Assembly (NCBI GenBank): GCA_963704505.1
Contig: OY969912.1
Span: 2,604,001-2,668,000 of the forward strand
Origin: VRUE01 sp963704505
GTDB taxonomy: Bacteria > Actinomycetota > Thermoleophilia > Solirubrobacterales > 70-9
Length of the DNA: 64,000 bases
Direction of reading: 5' to 3'
This document shows, piece after piece, positions 27,836 to 35,891 of the stretch. The notes beneath the pieces were generated by a model. The model saw nothing but the letters and a program-made list of their open reading frames with translations. It was not told the origin of the DNA and did not search any database. Position 1 is the stretch's first letter. The number at the start of each line of letters is the position of its first letter. Position numbers and translations under genes: made by a program.

Positions 27836-28483
27836 CTATACGGCCGGTGGGGTCGGCCGGGGCGAGATCAGCGCCACGGGCAGCGAGAGGCCGGCGGAGC
27901 GGCGCAGGGTGGCGATGCGGCGACCCGGCTGGACAGCGTCGCGGGCCTCGCCGGCGTGCTCGCCCAGCGAAGCGACGGTGGCGTCGAGGTCGGGGGCAAG
28001 GAGGGCAAGGCCCCAGAAGAACGCCGGTCGGTCGGGCCCGCCGCCGCGCTCGATCGCGTCGGGCGGAGCCTGGACCGCCTCGAGGATGGCGCCGCCGAGC
28101 CTGAAGAACGCCTGGCGTGGGGCGCCGGCGGGCGTCGGCTCCTCCCTGACCCTGCGCAGGTCCAGCCCGGCCGCGGTGAGGGAGGCGACGGTGCGATCGA
28201 GGTCCGGTGTGATCGCGACGACATGGTCGAGGCCGATGACGCCGTTCGGATGCGACGGTCCGGCCTCCGGAGGAGGCCGATTGGAGCCCGTGGTCGGCAG
28301 CCCGTCGAGCTCGGTGCCGAGCGCGCCGCGCAGCGTCCAGCCGACCAACCCCTCGCCGGCGTCCTGCCCCGCCAATCGCACCCTGGTCTCGCCGATCGTG
28401 ACCGTGTCTCCGTCGACCGCGAAGCCGCAGGACCGCCAGGCGTCAGGATCGTCGGCGACGGTCAGCTCGTCGAGCTCGACCAC
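27836..28483 (-). CDS. VOC/glyoxalase-fold family protein
   Basis: 215 aa from GTG. The repeated beta-alpha-beta-beta-beta modules of the vicinal oxygen chelate fold can be read in GVIGLDHVVAITPDLDRTVASL and AFFRLGGAILEAVQ, with a further half starting FFWGLALLAPDLDATVASLGEH. The metal ligands are only partly evident (His in LDHVV, Glu in ILEAV). The function is unknown. It overlaps the end of the formate dehydrogenase gene by 22 nt and so is translated from the same message. Confidence 0.8.
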   Translation of the reverse strand: MVELDELTVADDPDAWRSCGFAVDGDTVTIGETRVRLAGQDAGEGLVGWTLRGALGTELDGLPTTGSNRPPPEAGPSHPNGVIGLDHVVAITPDLDRTVASLTAAGLDLRRVREEPTPAGAPRQAFFRLGGAILEAVQAPPDAIERGGGPDRPAFFWGLALLAPDLDATVASLGEHAGEARDAVQPGRRIATLRRSAGLSLPVALISPRPTPPAV

Positions 28484-29670
28484 TCCCCCGCTTCCTCCGA
28501 GCCGCCCGTCGCATCGCCCTCGCTGTAGGCGTGGGCGCCGGCGCCGGCCAGCCCGCCGCCGTCGACGATCAGATACTCCTCGCGGATCGGCCGGCCGTCG
28601 AACCAGCACTCGAGGATCTCGCGCGACCCGGCCGCGTAGCGGGCCTGGGCGGAGAGGCTGGTCCCGGAGGTGTGCGGGGTCATGCCGTGGTGGGGCATCG
28701 AGCGCCAGGGATGGTCGCGCGGCGCCGGCTGCGGGAACCAGACGTCGCCCGCGTAGCCGGCCAACTGCCCGCTCTCGCAGGCGGCGACGACGGCGTCGCG
28801 GTCGCAGATCTTTCCGCGGGCGGTGTTGATCAGGTAGGCGCCCCTTTTCATCCTCGCGAGCAGCTCGGCGTCGAAGAGGTTCTCGGTCTCCGGGTGCAGC
28901 GGCGCGTTGATCGTGACCACGTCGCAGGCTTCGACCAGGGACTCGACGGTCGGGTGGAAGGTCGCGCCGAGCTCCGCCTCGACGTCGTCCGGCAGCCGGT
29001 GGCGATCCGTGTAGTGCAGGCCGACCTCGAAGGGCTTCAGTCGCCGCAGCACCGCCGAGCCGATCCGCCCGGCGGCGACCGAGCCGACCTGCATGCCCTC
29101 GAGGTCGTATGACCGCGATACGCAATCGGCGATGTTCCAGCCGCCATCGACCACCTGCTGGTAGGACGGGATGTAGTTGCGGACCAGGGCCAGGATCATC
29201 ATCACCACATGCTCGGAGACGCTGATGCTGTTCGAGTAGGTCACCTCGGCGACGGTGATGCCGTGCTCGATCGCGGCGGCGAGGTCGACGTGGTCGGAGC
29301 CGATCCCGGCGGTCAGCGCCAGTTTCAGCTTCGGCGCCCTGGCGATCCTCTCGGCGGTGAGGTAGGCGGGCCAGAAGGGCTGTGAGATGACCACCTCGGC
29401 CTCGGGCAGCTCGCGTTCGAAGACCGAGTCGGGCCCCTCCTTGTCGGAGGTGACGATCAGCTCGTGCCCGAGCCCCTCGAGGAACTCGCGCAGACCCAAC
29501 TCTCCGGAGACGCTGCCGACCAGCTCGCCCGGCTTGAAGCCGAGCCCCTCGGGCGTCGGCGCGCTCTGCCCGTCGTGGTAGCTCTCGATCTTCGGGACGT
29601 CGTCGCGGGCGTAAGCCGGCGGGTATCCGTCAACCGGGTCGTCGTAGAGAACGCAGAGCACCCTCGCCAT
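28462..29670 (-). CDS. fdh: NAD-dependent formate dehydrogenase
   Basis: 402 aa D-2-hydroxyacid dehydrogenase family enzyme oxidising formate to CO2 with NAD+. It closely follows the well-studied Pseudomonas/methylotroph FDH pattern: CVLYDDPVDGYP start, DKEGPDSVFERELP, and conserved N147, D222, R285 and H333 (in TPHTSGT), the residues known to bind NAD and formate. The NAD loop reads AAGRIG. The ATG gives the family start MARVLCVLYDDP. FDH supplies NADH from formate or detoxifies it; no methanol or formaldehyde genes are in the window. The downstream VOC gene overlaps it. Confidence 0.96.
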   Translation of the reverse strand: MARVLCVLYDDPVDGYPPAYARDDVPKIESYHDGQSAPTPEGLGFKPGELVGSVSGELGLREFLEGLGHELIVTSDKEGPDSVFERELPEAEVVISQPFWPAYLTAERIARAPKLKLALTAGIGSDHVDLAAAIEHGITVAEVTYSNSISVSEHVVMMILALVRNYIPSYQQVVDGGWNIADCVSRSYDLEGMQVGSVAAGRIGSAVLRRLKPFEVGLHYTDRHRLPDDVEAELGATFHPTVESLVEACDVVTINAPLHPETENLFDAELLARMKRGAYLINTARGKICDRDAVVAACESGQLAGYAGDVWFPQPAPRDHPWRSMPHHGMTPHTSGTSLSAQARYAAGSREILECWFDGRPIREEYLIVDGGGLAGAGAHAYSEGDATGGSEEAGEWSSSTS

Positions 29671-29681
29671 CGCCGCCCACC

Positions 29682-31340
29682 CTATCGCGGGGTTTCGGGA
29701 ACGAGGCCGGTCAGGCTTCCGAGGCGGGTGACCCGGGTCCCGCCCGTCACCGAGGCGCTGACCCGGACTGTGATTCGGCGGCGCGGAGCCCGCGCGAAAC
29801 GCCGGGCGACGGCGGCAAGGAGTGGAACGCGGATGCTTTCCCGCCGACCCGACCCCAGTCGGTAACGGACGTGCCCCAGCGGCCCGCCGCGCCGAGACGC
29901 GTTGGCGATCGACAGGCGGCCCCCGCAGCCGCGTCCACGGGTGCCGCCGAAGCACGCGAATGGGACGGCAACGCGTCCTTTCGGGTCCACATGCAGGAAC
30001 TGCCGGGGGAGTTCGAGCACCGGCTCTCCCCTGCGCACCGGCGCGGTCGCGGCGGTGGTCACGAAGGTCGTGCCCGAGCGGTCGACGGCGGCGACTTCCG
30101 CCCTGACCCGGGAGCCGAGGTCATCCGGGGTCAGCTCCAGCGAAGCGTCGCGGGCTCCCTTGATCGTTTCGCAGGCCCCACCGCGCCGGGAGCAACGCTT
30201 CCAGCGGTAGGTGAGTTCACCGGGGTCGGCGCTCCACGAGCCGGTGCGGGCGAGGATCTCGGCGCCGACTGCGGCGGCCCCGTGCAGGGACGGTGGCGTC
30301 TCGGAGACCGGCGCCGGAGGCGGCCGCCGGGGGTCGATCCGGCCGACCGTGGTCCCAGGGGAGCCGGGGCCCGAGATGAACCAGACCGCGCCTTCGGGCC
30401 CGATCGTCAGGTCGACGAGCTGTATCTGGCACGGAGTCGAGCGACAGTCCCCGGTTTCGATCCGCTCGAGGTTGAATCTGGTCACGGCTCCGTCGCGGCT
30501 CAGCCGCCAGATCGAGTTGAAGCCGGACAGGAACCAGACGTCGCCGCGCCCGTCGACGACGACCCGGCCCGGCCCGAAGGCCTCGACCGGGAGCTGGAAC
30601 TCGGTGAAGCTACCGTCGGTGCGGACCCGAGCGATCCGGCCGAGGCCGAACTCGCTCACCCAGAGACTCCCTTCGTGGCCGGCGGCGATTCCGCGCGGGC
30701 CTTCGCGGCTTGGCGACAAAGGAAACTCGGAGATCACGCCGGCCGGCGTGATCCGGCCCACCGCGCTCGCGCCTTCGAGCGCGAACCAGGGATTTCCTTC
30801 GACGCCGGCCGTGATCGCGATCGGACCGTGGCTCGGCGGCGGGACCGGGAATTCGGCCACCTGGCCGTCGGTTCCGAGGCGGCCGATCCGATTGCCGGCC
30901 AGCTCCGTGAACCAGAGGTTCCGGTCGGCTCCGGCGACGATGTCGATGTCGCCGCCATCCGGCGCCGGGCCGAAGAGGCCCGTTTGTTCACCCGCCGGGC
31001 TGACCCGCGCGAAGGCGCCGGCGGAGTCCCCGGTCACGACCCAGAGGTTGCCGTCGGGCCCACTCGTCAGGCGCCCCGGTCGCCCGAATTCGCCCAGCCG
31101 CAGCGGGAACTCCGTGGAAATCCCGCCCGGCGTGATCCGGCCGATGGCCCGGCCGGCGCGCTCGGTGTACCAGACGTTGCCGTCGGGGCCGGCGGCGATG
31201 CCGCCGCCTTCGCTCGGCCCTTCGTGGACCCTGAAGAGGTCCACCCCGGGGAGCGCAGTGCTCGCCGTCGCCGCCGCGGAGGCAATCGCCTGCGAGGCGA
31301 CCGCGAGAACGACGAGCAGGCTGATCGTGCTCTTCCTCAC
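29682..31340 (-). CDS. secreted virginiamycin B lyase-like beta-propeller protein
   Basis: 552 aa from GTG. A signal peptide (ISLLVVLAVASQAIASAA) is followed by about six blades of the form GPDGNVWYTERAGRAIGRITPGG, the streptogramin lyase (Vgb) propeller repeat, then a linker and a C-terminal region with beta-strand-rich repeats (YRWKRC... and RITVRVSASV). Many proteins of this style are secreted binding proteins, and the lyase residues cannot be confirmed here, so an antibiotic-lyase role is not claimed. It is upstream of the FDH gene but has its own likely promoter. Confidence 0.8.
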   Translation of the reverse strand: MRKSTISLLVVLAVASQAIASAAATASTALPGVDLFRVHEGPSEGGGIAAGPDGNVWYTERAGRAIGRITPGGISTEFPLRLGEFGRPGRLTSGPDGNLWVVTGDSAGAFARVSPAGEQTGLFGPAPDGGDIDIVAGADRNLWFTELAGNRIGRLGTDGQVAEFPVPPPSHGPIAITAGVEGNPWFALEGASAVGRITPAGVISEFPLSPSREGPRGIAAGHEGSLWVSEFGLGRIARVRTDGSFTEFQLPVEAFGPGRVVVDGRGDVWFLSGFNSIWRLSRDGAVTRFNLERIETGDCRSTPCQIQLVDLTIGPEGAVWFISGPGSPGTTVGRIDPRRPPPAPVSETPPSLHGAAAVGAEILARTGSWSADPGELTYRWKRCSRRGGACETIKGARDASLELTPDDLGSRVRAEVAAVDRSGTTFVTTAATAPVRRGEPVLELPRQFLHVDPKGRVAVPFACFGGTRGRGCGGRLSIANASRRGGPLGHVRYRLGSGRRESIRVPLLAAVARRFARAPRRRITVRVSASVTGGTRVTRLGSLTGLVPETPR

Positions 31341-31368
31341 CCCCGACGACTACCCGTTCCGGGGGCGA

Positions 31369-31886
31369 TCAGAGCAGGGCCAGCTGAGTCTGCCCCTCGA
31401 GGTCGAGCAGCGCGCGCTTTCGATCCAGGCCGCCGCCGTAGCCGGTCAGCGAGCCGTCGGCGCCGATCACCCGGTGGCAGGGCACCAGGATCGGCGTCGG
31501 CGTGCGGCCGATCTCGGTGCCGGCGAGGCGCACGCGGAGGTAGGGCTCCAAGCGCTCCGGGAAGAGCGACTGGTCGAGGCGCCCGGCGAGCTCGCCGTAG
31601 GTGGTCGTCTCACCGAAGGGGATCCGCCGCAGCTCCCCCAGACCGCCAGCTGCAGCGGGGTTCCGCGCAGGTCGAGATCGAGCTCGAAGCCGCGCCGCTC
31701 GCCGGCGAAATACTGGTCGAGCTGCGTCCTTGCATCTGACATCGACCCCCGGGCCCGCGGGTCGAGGCCGGCGCCGGCGCGGTCGGCGAAGCGAACCTCG
31801 CGGATCCCGGCCTCGCCGCCGACCAGGGTCAGCCTGCCAAGCGGGCTCTCGAGGTCGGTCCAGGGCAGTCGCTCCATCGCACCCAT
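31369..31886 (-). pseudogene. ogt: methylated-DNA--protein-cysteine methyltransferase, frameshifted
   Basis: The N-terminal half (from ATG 31886, MERLPWTDLESPLGRLTL to GTPLQLAVWG) and the C-terminal half (ELRRIPFGETTTYGELA, then the active-site PCHRVIGADGSLTGYGGG) are intact but in different frames. The break falls at a run of five Gs on the coding strand (CCCCC at 31635-31639); one extra G would restore a continuous protein of about 170 aa that repairs O6-alkylguanine by accepting the alkyl group on Cys. This is either a real inactivation, a slippage site or a homopolymer sequencing error. Confidence 0.85.
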
Positions 31887-31936
31887 TCAACGCCTGCGAC
31901 CGGCGGTTCGTGAGATCGGCGCGACCGGCGCCGGAC

Positions 31937-32665
31937 TCAGCCCTCGAGCAGCTCGTCGAGTGAGCCGCCGCCGGTCACCGAGCGCGGCTCTTCGGCGACG
32001 ACGTCGGAGCCGGGCCTGGCGGCCTCGTCGCGCCGCTTGATCAGCAGCCACTGGGGCTTCTCACCGGGCCGCGTGCGTTGCAGTGCGAAGCCCCCGCTGA
32101 GCTTCTGCCCGTGGAGGACGAAGACAGCGTGGCCGCGCTCGAGCGCCTCCGGCCAGGGGACCCTTCCGCCCTGCTCGTAGCTGCCGCGATCCCAGACGAT
32201 CACCCCGCCGCCCTCGGTCCTGCCCTCGAAGTCGTTGTGGGAGAGCGAGTGGTCCTCGACCTGGACCGCGAGCCGTTTCGTCGCAGGGTCCATCGAGGGC
32301 CCCTTGGGCACGGCCCAGGAGCGCATCGTGCCGTCGACCTCGAGCCGCAGGTCGAAATGACGCGAGGTCGCCGCGTGCTCCTGGACGACGAAGACCCCGG
32401 CAGGGACTCCCCGGACGGCGAACTGCTCGTGGCCCTCGACCTTGACGGCCTCGGTCTCGACCCCGGCCACCCGCGCGCCCCGCGGCCCCTCTCCGAGGAA
32501 ATCGACCAGCGCCTCGACCGCGGCCGGCGGCCCCTCGGCGTGGACGAGGACACTGCCGTCCTCCTCGTTGCGAACCCAGCCCAGCGCCCCCGATCGCCCG
32601 GCCTCGGTCACCGTCGCTTCGCGGAAGCCGACGCCCTGGACGTCGCCGCGCACGACGGCGCGCAC
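31937..32665 (-). CDS. acylphosphatase fused to LigD-type 3'-phosphoesterase domain
   Basis: 242 aa from GTG. Residues 1-90 are an acylphosphatase: VRGDVQGVGFREATV with the phosphate-binding R15, and GWVRNEEDGSV with the catalytic N33. Residues ~91-225 match the 3'-phosphoesterase (PE) domain of bacterial DNA ligase D: QEHAATSRHFDLRLEVDG with H97, H103 and D105, then KRLAVQVEDHSL with H139, the spacing known for PE metal ligands. PE domains resect 3' ribonucleotides or phosphates in end-joining repair. No ligase or polymerase domain is present. The start lies 5 nt after the upstream stop. Confidence 0.85.
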   Translation of the reverse strand: MRAVVRGDVQGVGFREATVTEAGRSGALGWVRNEEDGSVLVHAEGPPAAVEALVDFLGEGPRGARVAGVETEAVKVEGHEQFAVRGVPAGVFVVQEHAATSRHFDLRLEVDGTMRSWAVPKGPSMDPATKRLAVQVEDHSLSHNDFEGRTEGGGVIVWDRGSYEQGGRVPWPEALERGHAVFVLHGQKLSGGFALQRTRPGEKPQWLLIKRRDEAARPGSDVVAEEPRSVTGGGSLDELLEG

Positions 32666-32670
32666 GGCCG

Positions 32671-33093
32671 TCAGGTCTTTTTTGCCCTGGCCAGGTATTC
32701 GTCCAGCCTCCTGGTCTCTTCGGTGTCCTCGTAGACCTCGTACTCGCGCATTTTCCCCCAGGCCATATGGCCCCAGATCACGTATCGGTTCGCGTAGACG
32801 CGCCCCTCCCCCGGGTCGTCGAGATGAATGTGCCCGCGCACGCAGATCGTCTGCTTCCACGGGAAGCCCTTGAGCACGACCTCGTCGGGATATATCTGCA
32901 GCCCGAGATCGACGAAGCGCCCGAGCCATGCCTCGAGCTCCTCCTTGTCGCCGGCGCCCGGCGCGAAGGAGCTGTCACCCGGAAACACGAAACGGACATC
33001 GTCGGCGTACATCGCCACCGTCGGCCCGGTATCGCCGCCGCGGATCAACCTCATATTCCGGGCGATCATCTTCCCGGCCAGCCACGAGAGCAT
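32671..33093 (-). CDS. NTF2-like / SnoaL-fold protein
   Basis: 140 aa from the ATG at 33091. The pattern of an N-terminal helix, ADDVRFVFPGDSSFAPGAGDKEELEAWLGRF and a curved sheet ending in HIHLDDPGEGRVYANRYVIWGHMAWGKM is that of the NTF2/SnoaL cone fold, often small-molecule binding or isomerase-like. The catalytic residues cannot be assigned. It is followed 5 nt later by the acylphosphatase-PE fusion and so shares its transcript. It is divergent from the small 33126 gene. Confidence 0.75.
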   Translation of the reverse strand: MLSWLAGKMIARNMRLIRGGDTGPTVAMYADDVRFVFPGDSSFAPGAGDKEELEAWLGRFVDLGLQIYPDEVVLKGFPWKQTICVRGHIHLDDPGEGRVYANRYVIWGHMAWGKMREYEVYEDTEETRRLDEYLARAKKT

Positions 33094-33125
33094 CGGCACT
33101 CCTCTCCTAGTTGGCCGGGGAGTGT

Positions 33126-33392
33126 ATGACTGCACGCATGCCCCAACCAAGACGTCAGAAAAAACGCACCGAGCAGGTCGACCACGGCTGGGTGATCACC
33201 TTCGGCTGCAAGAACGCCGGCGAGCTCCGCCGGCTGAAGGTCGCCGAGGACCCGGCGTCGGACACCCGGCCGATCGAGGTCCCCTGCCTCTGCGGGGAAA
33301 CCCACCGGGTAACGGTCTCCCCGTACCGGCGGCGGCGCTCCGCCGACGAACACTTCGATCTCGAGGTGGCCTCGCTCAACGAGTTGCGCTGA
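33126..33392 (+). CDS. small conserved-looking hypothetical protein
   Basis: 88 aa. Features: basic N-terminus (MPQPRRQKKR), VITFGCKNAGELRRLK, and a CxC-containing turn (VPCLCGETHRVTVSPY), which may bind metal. I prefer the ATG at 33126 because GGGGAG lies 3 nt upstream. Its stop overlaps the next gene as TGATG, so the two are coupled. The function is unknown. Confidence 0.65.
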   Translation: MTARMPQPRRQKKRTEQVDHGWVITFGCKNAGELRRLKVAEDPASDTRPIEVPCLCGETHRVTVSPYRRRRSADEHFDLEVASLNELR

Positions 33393-34387
33393 TGGCCGTC
33401 CCGCTCTCGATCCTCGACCTGGCCGCGGTCGGCAAGGGCGAGTCGATAGCCGACAGCTTCGCCGGCAGCGTGCAACTGGCGCAGAGCGCCGAGCGCGCCG
33501 GGTACCGGCGGGTCTGGTACGCCGAGCACCACAACATCCCTTCGATCGCCTCGTCGGCCACGGCGGTGCTGATCGCCCACGTGGCCGCCCAGACATCGAC
33601 CATCCGCCTCGGCGCCGGCGGCGTGATGCTGCCCAACCATTCGCCGCTGGTGATCGCCGAGCAGTTCGGGACACTGGAGAGCCTCCACCCGGGTCGCATC
33701 GACCTCGGGCTCGGGCGGGCTCCCGGCGGCGATCAGCCGACGACCCGCGCCCTGCGGCGCGACCCGATGGCCTCCGAGCGCTTCCCACAGGACGTGGTCG
33801 AGCTTCAGGGCCTGCTCGGCGAGGAGACCCCGATCTCCGGCGTCCGCGCGATCCCCGGAAAGGGCACGAACGTGCCGCTCTACATCCTCGGCTCCTCGCT
33901 CTTCGGCGCCCAGCTCGCGGCGCTGCTCGGGCTGCCCTACGCCTTCGCATCGCACTTCGCTCCGCAGGCGCTCCAGGAGGCCACCCGGATCTACCGCGAG
34001 GAGTTCAAACCCTCGCCCCAGCTCGAGAAGCCCTATCTGATCGCCGGGGTCGGCGTGATCGCCGCAGAGACCTCGGAGGACGCCGCGAAGCAGCTCGAGG
34101 TCACCCGCCGCGCTCGTGTGAAGAGTCTCTTCGGCCGCGGCGACCGACGCCTCACCGACGAGGAGGTGACGGCGATCCTCGAGTCGCCCCAGGCCGCCGC
34201 GGTCGACGAGATGCTCACCTACACGGGCGTGGGGACGGCCGAGGAGGCCGCCGCCTACCTCGCCGACTTCGAGCGCCTCAGCGGCGCCGACGAGTTGATA
34301 GTCGTCCACTACGCCGACTCGGTCGCGAACCGGGTCCGCTCGGTCGAGCTGCTCGCCGGGGCCGTCGACCCGGCCGGCGGCGCCTAG
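33392..34387 (+). CDS. LLM class flavin-dependent oxidoreductase
   Basis: 331 aa luciferase-like monooxygenase fold. Recognised from VPLSILDLAAVGKGES, RVWYAEHHNIPSIASSATAVL, IRLGAGGVMLPNHSPLVIAEQFGTLESLHPGRIDLGLGRAPGG, the hallmark of the alkanal-monooxygenase-alpha-like subgroup (MsnO8 type). It uses FMN or F420; the substrate is unknown. The ATG overlaps the upstream small gene. It ends convergently with zwf and shares the tetranucleotide CTAG that holds both stop codons. Confidence 0.93.
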   Translation: MAVPLSILDLAAVGKGESIADSFAGSVQLAQSAERAGYRRVWYAEHHNIPSIASSATAVLIAHVAAQTSTIRLGAGGVMLPNHSPLVIAEQFGTLESLHPGRIDLGLGRAPGGDQPTTRALRRDPMASERFPQDVVELQGLLGEETPISGVRAIPGKGTNVPLYILGSSLFGAQLAALLGLPYAFASHFAPQALQEATRIYREEFKPSPQLEKPYLIAGVGVIAAETSEDAAKQLEVTRRARVKSLFGRGDRRLTDEEVTAILESPQAAAVDEMLTYTGVGTAEEAAAYLADFERLSGADELIVVHYADSVANRVRSVELLAGAVDPAGGA

Positions 34388-35814
34388 CCCCGAGCCTCGC
34401 GCCAGCGGCGGGCGAAAGGAAGCCGCCAGCTGTTCGGGGCGATCAGGGCGCCGATCTCGGTGGGGCCCCACGAGCCGGGCGCGTACGGTTTCACCGGCGG
34501 CCCGTCCTCGAGCAGCGGCGCCGAGATCTCCCAGAGCCGCTCGATGTCCCGCGCCGTCGTGAACAGGGTGTGGTCGCCGGTCATCGCGTCGCGGATCAGA
34601 CGCTCGTAGGCCTCGAGCGTGTCGCCGCGATAGTCGGTCTCGTCAAGCGAGAACTGCATGCTCGCCTTGTCGAGGACCATCCCCATCCCCGGCCTCTTGC
34701 CGTAGAAGGAAAGGGAGACGCGCGAGGACTCGTCGAGGTCGAAGGTGAGGTGGTCGGGGCCATAGCGGCCGACCCGGGAATGGGCGGGGAACATGCTCTG
34801 CGGCGGCTCGCGGAAGGCGATCGAGATGATCCGCGCGCCTTCCTCCATCCGCTTGCCCGTGCGCAGATAGAACTTGACTCCGCTCCAGCGCCAATTGTCG
34901 ATCTCGTTGCGCAGGGCGACGAAGGTCTCGGTGCTCGAGTCCGGGTCGACACCCGGCTCGTCGGTGTACCCCTCGTACTGGCCGCGGACCACCCAGTCGG
35001 GATCGAGGGGGCGCAGGCTGCGGAAGACCTTGTTCTTCTCCTCGGTGATCGGCTCCGGGGCGAGCTCCGTCGGCGGCTCCATCGCGACGAAGGCGAGGAT
35101 CTGCATCAGGTGGGTGACGACCATGTCCCGATAGGCGCCGGTGTTCTCGTAGAAACCGGCGCGCGAGCCGACCCCGAGGGTCTCCGGCACGTCGATCTGG
35201 ATGTGATCGATGTGGTCGCGGTTCCAGATCGGCTCGAAGAGCCCGTTGGCGAAGCGGAAGGCGAGGATGTTCTGCGCCGCCTCCTTGCCGAGGAAGTGAT
35301 CGATGCGGAAGATCTGCTCCTCGCGCAGGATCTCGTGGATGCTCTCGTTGAGCCGGCGGGCACTCTCGAGGTCGGTGCCGAACGGCTTCTCCATGATCAC
35401 CCGGCAGCGCTCGATCAGGTCGCAGCGGTCGAGCAACTCGATCACCTGGGCGGCGGCTTCCGGCGGCACGCTCAGGTAATGGAGCAGGCGCGCCTCCGGC
35501 CCGAGCTCGCCTGCGGCCGCCCCGACCACCTCGGGGAGCTGCTCCTCCGCGACGGAGAGCGGCACGTAGGAGAGGCGCCTCGAGAACTCCTTCCATTCCT
35601 CCTCGTCAAAGGCATGGCGGGCGAACTCGCGGCAGGCATGGGCGCAGAAGCTCTGAAACTCGACCTGGTCGAGCTCGTCCATGGAAACGCCGACGATCCG
35701 GAACTCGGGCATCAGGCCTGCCTGGAAGAGGCGGAGCAATCCCGGCAACAGCTTGCGCCGGGCGAGATCGCCGGTGGCGCCGAAGATCAGGATCACGTGC
35801 GGAGCGAGCTCCAA
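34384..35814 (-). CDS. zwf: glucose-6-phosphate dehydrogenase
   Basis: 476 aa NADP enzyme of the oxidative pentose phosphate pathway. The nucleotide-binding loop FGATGDLARRKL is at residues 11-22, the substrate/catalytic motif RIDHFLGKEAAQNI is central, and EKPFGTDLESA precedes it. The start is TTG at 35814, 6 nt after a TAAGCT box, giving a probable leaderless mRNA. The stop (TAG) overlaps the LLM stop through CTAG. opcA, tal and tkt are not in the window. Confidence 0.96.
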   Translation of the reverse strand: MELAPHVILIFGATGDLARRKLLPGLLRLFQAGLMPEFRIVGVSMDELDQVEFQSFCAHACREFARHAFDEEEWKEFSRRLSYVPLSVAEEQLPEVVGAAAGELGPEARLLHYLSVPPEAAAQVIELLDRCDLIERCRVIMEKPFGTDLESARRLNESIHEILREEQIFRIDHFLGKEAAQNILAFRFANGLFEPIWNRDHIDHIQIDVPETLGVGSRAGFYENTGAYRDMVVTHLMQILAFVAMEPPTELAPEPITEEKNKVFRSLRPLDPDWVVRGQYEGYTDEPGVDPDSSTETFVALRNEIDNWRWSGVKFYLRTGKRMEEGARIISIAFREPPQSMFPAHSRVGRYGPDHLTFDLDESSRVSLSFYGKRPGMGMVLDKASMQFSLDETDYRGDTLEAYERLIRDAMTGDHTLFTTARDIERLWEISAPLLEDGPPVKPYAPGSWGPTEIGALIAPNSWRLPFARRWREARG

Positions 35815-35820
35815 GCGCGC

Positions 35821-35826
35821 AGCTTA
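35821..35826 (-). promoter_or_regulatory. -10 box for zwf (leaderless)
   Basis: TAAGCT on the minus strand lies 6 nt before the TTG start of zwf, with no Shine-Dalgarno sequence between. It is back to back with the promoter of the IPT/PASTA gene. Confidence 0.5.
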
Positions 35827-35855
35827 GCCCCGGCGAAGACATCGGTCGAGCCGGG

Positions 35856-35884
35856 TTGACCCCGGCACGCCGCCGAACTAGCTT
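35856..35884 (+). promoter_or_regulatory. promoter TTGACC-N17-TAGCTT
   Basis: A -35 (TTGACC, 35856-35861) and a -10 (TAGCTT, 35879-35884) stand exactly 17 nt apart. The GTG at 35892 follows the -10 by 7 nt, so the message is leaderless. The TTG of the -35 is in frame with the gene and can be mistaken for its start codon. Confidence 0.65.
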
Positions 35885-35891
35885 TCGCCGG

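Noticed and set aside
29682..31340. Streptogramin (antibiotic) lyase function
   Set aside because: The propeller repeats match, but they occur in many non-lyase secreted proteins and the active-site residues could not be assigned.
35856..35858. TTG as start codon of the IPT/PASTA gene
   Set aside because: It is the first part of a -35 hexamer at ideal spacing from a -10 box; the GTG at 35892 fits better.
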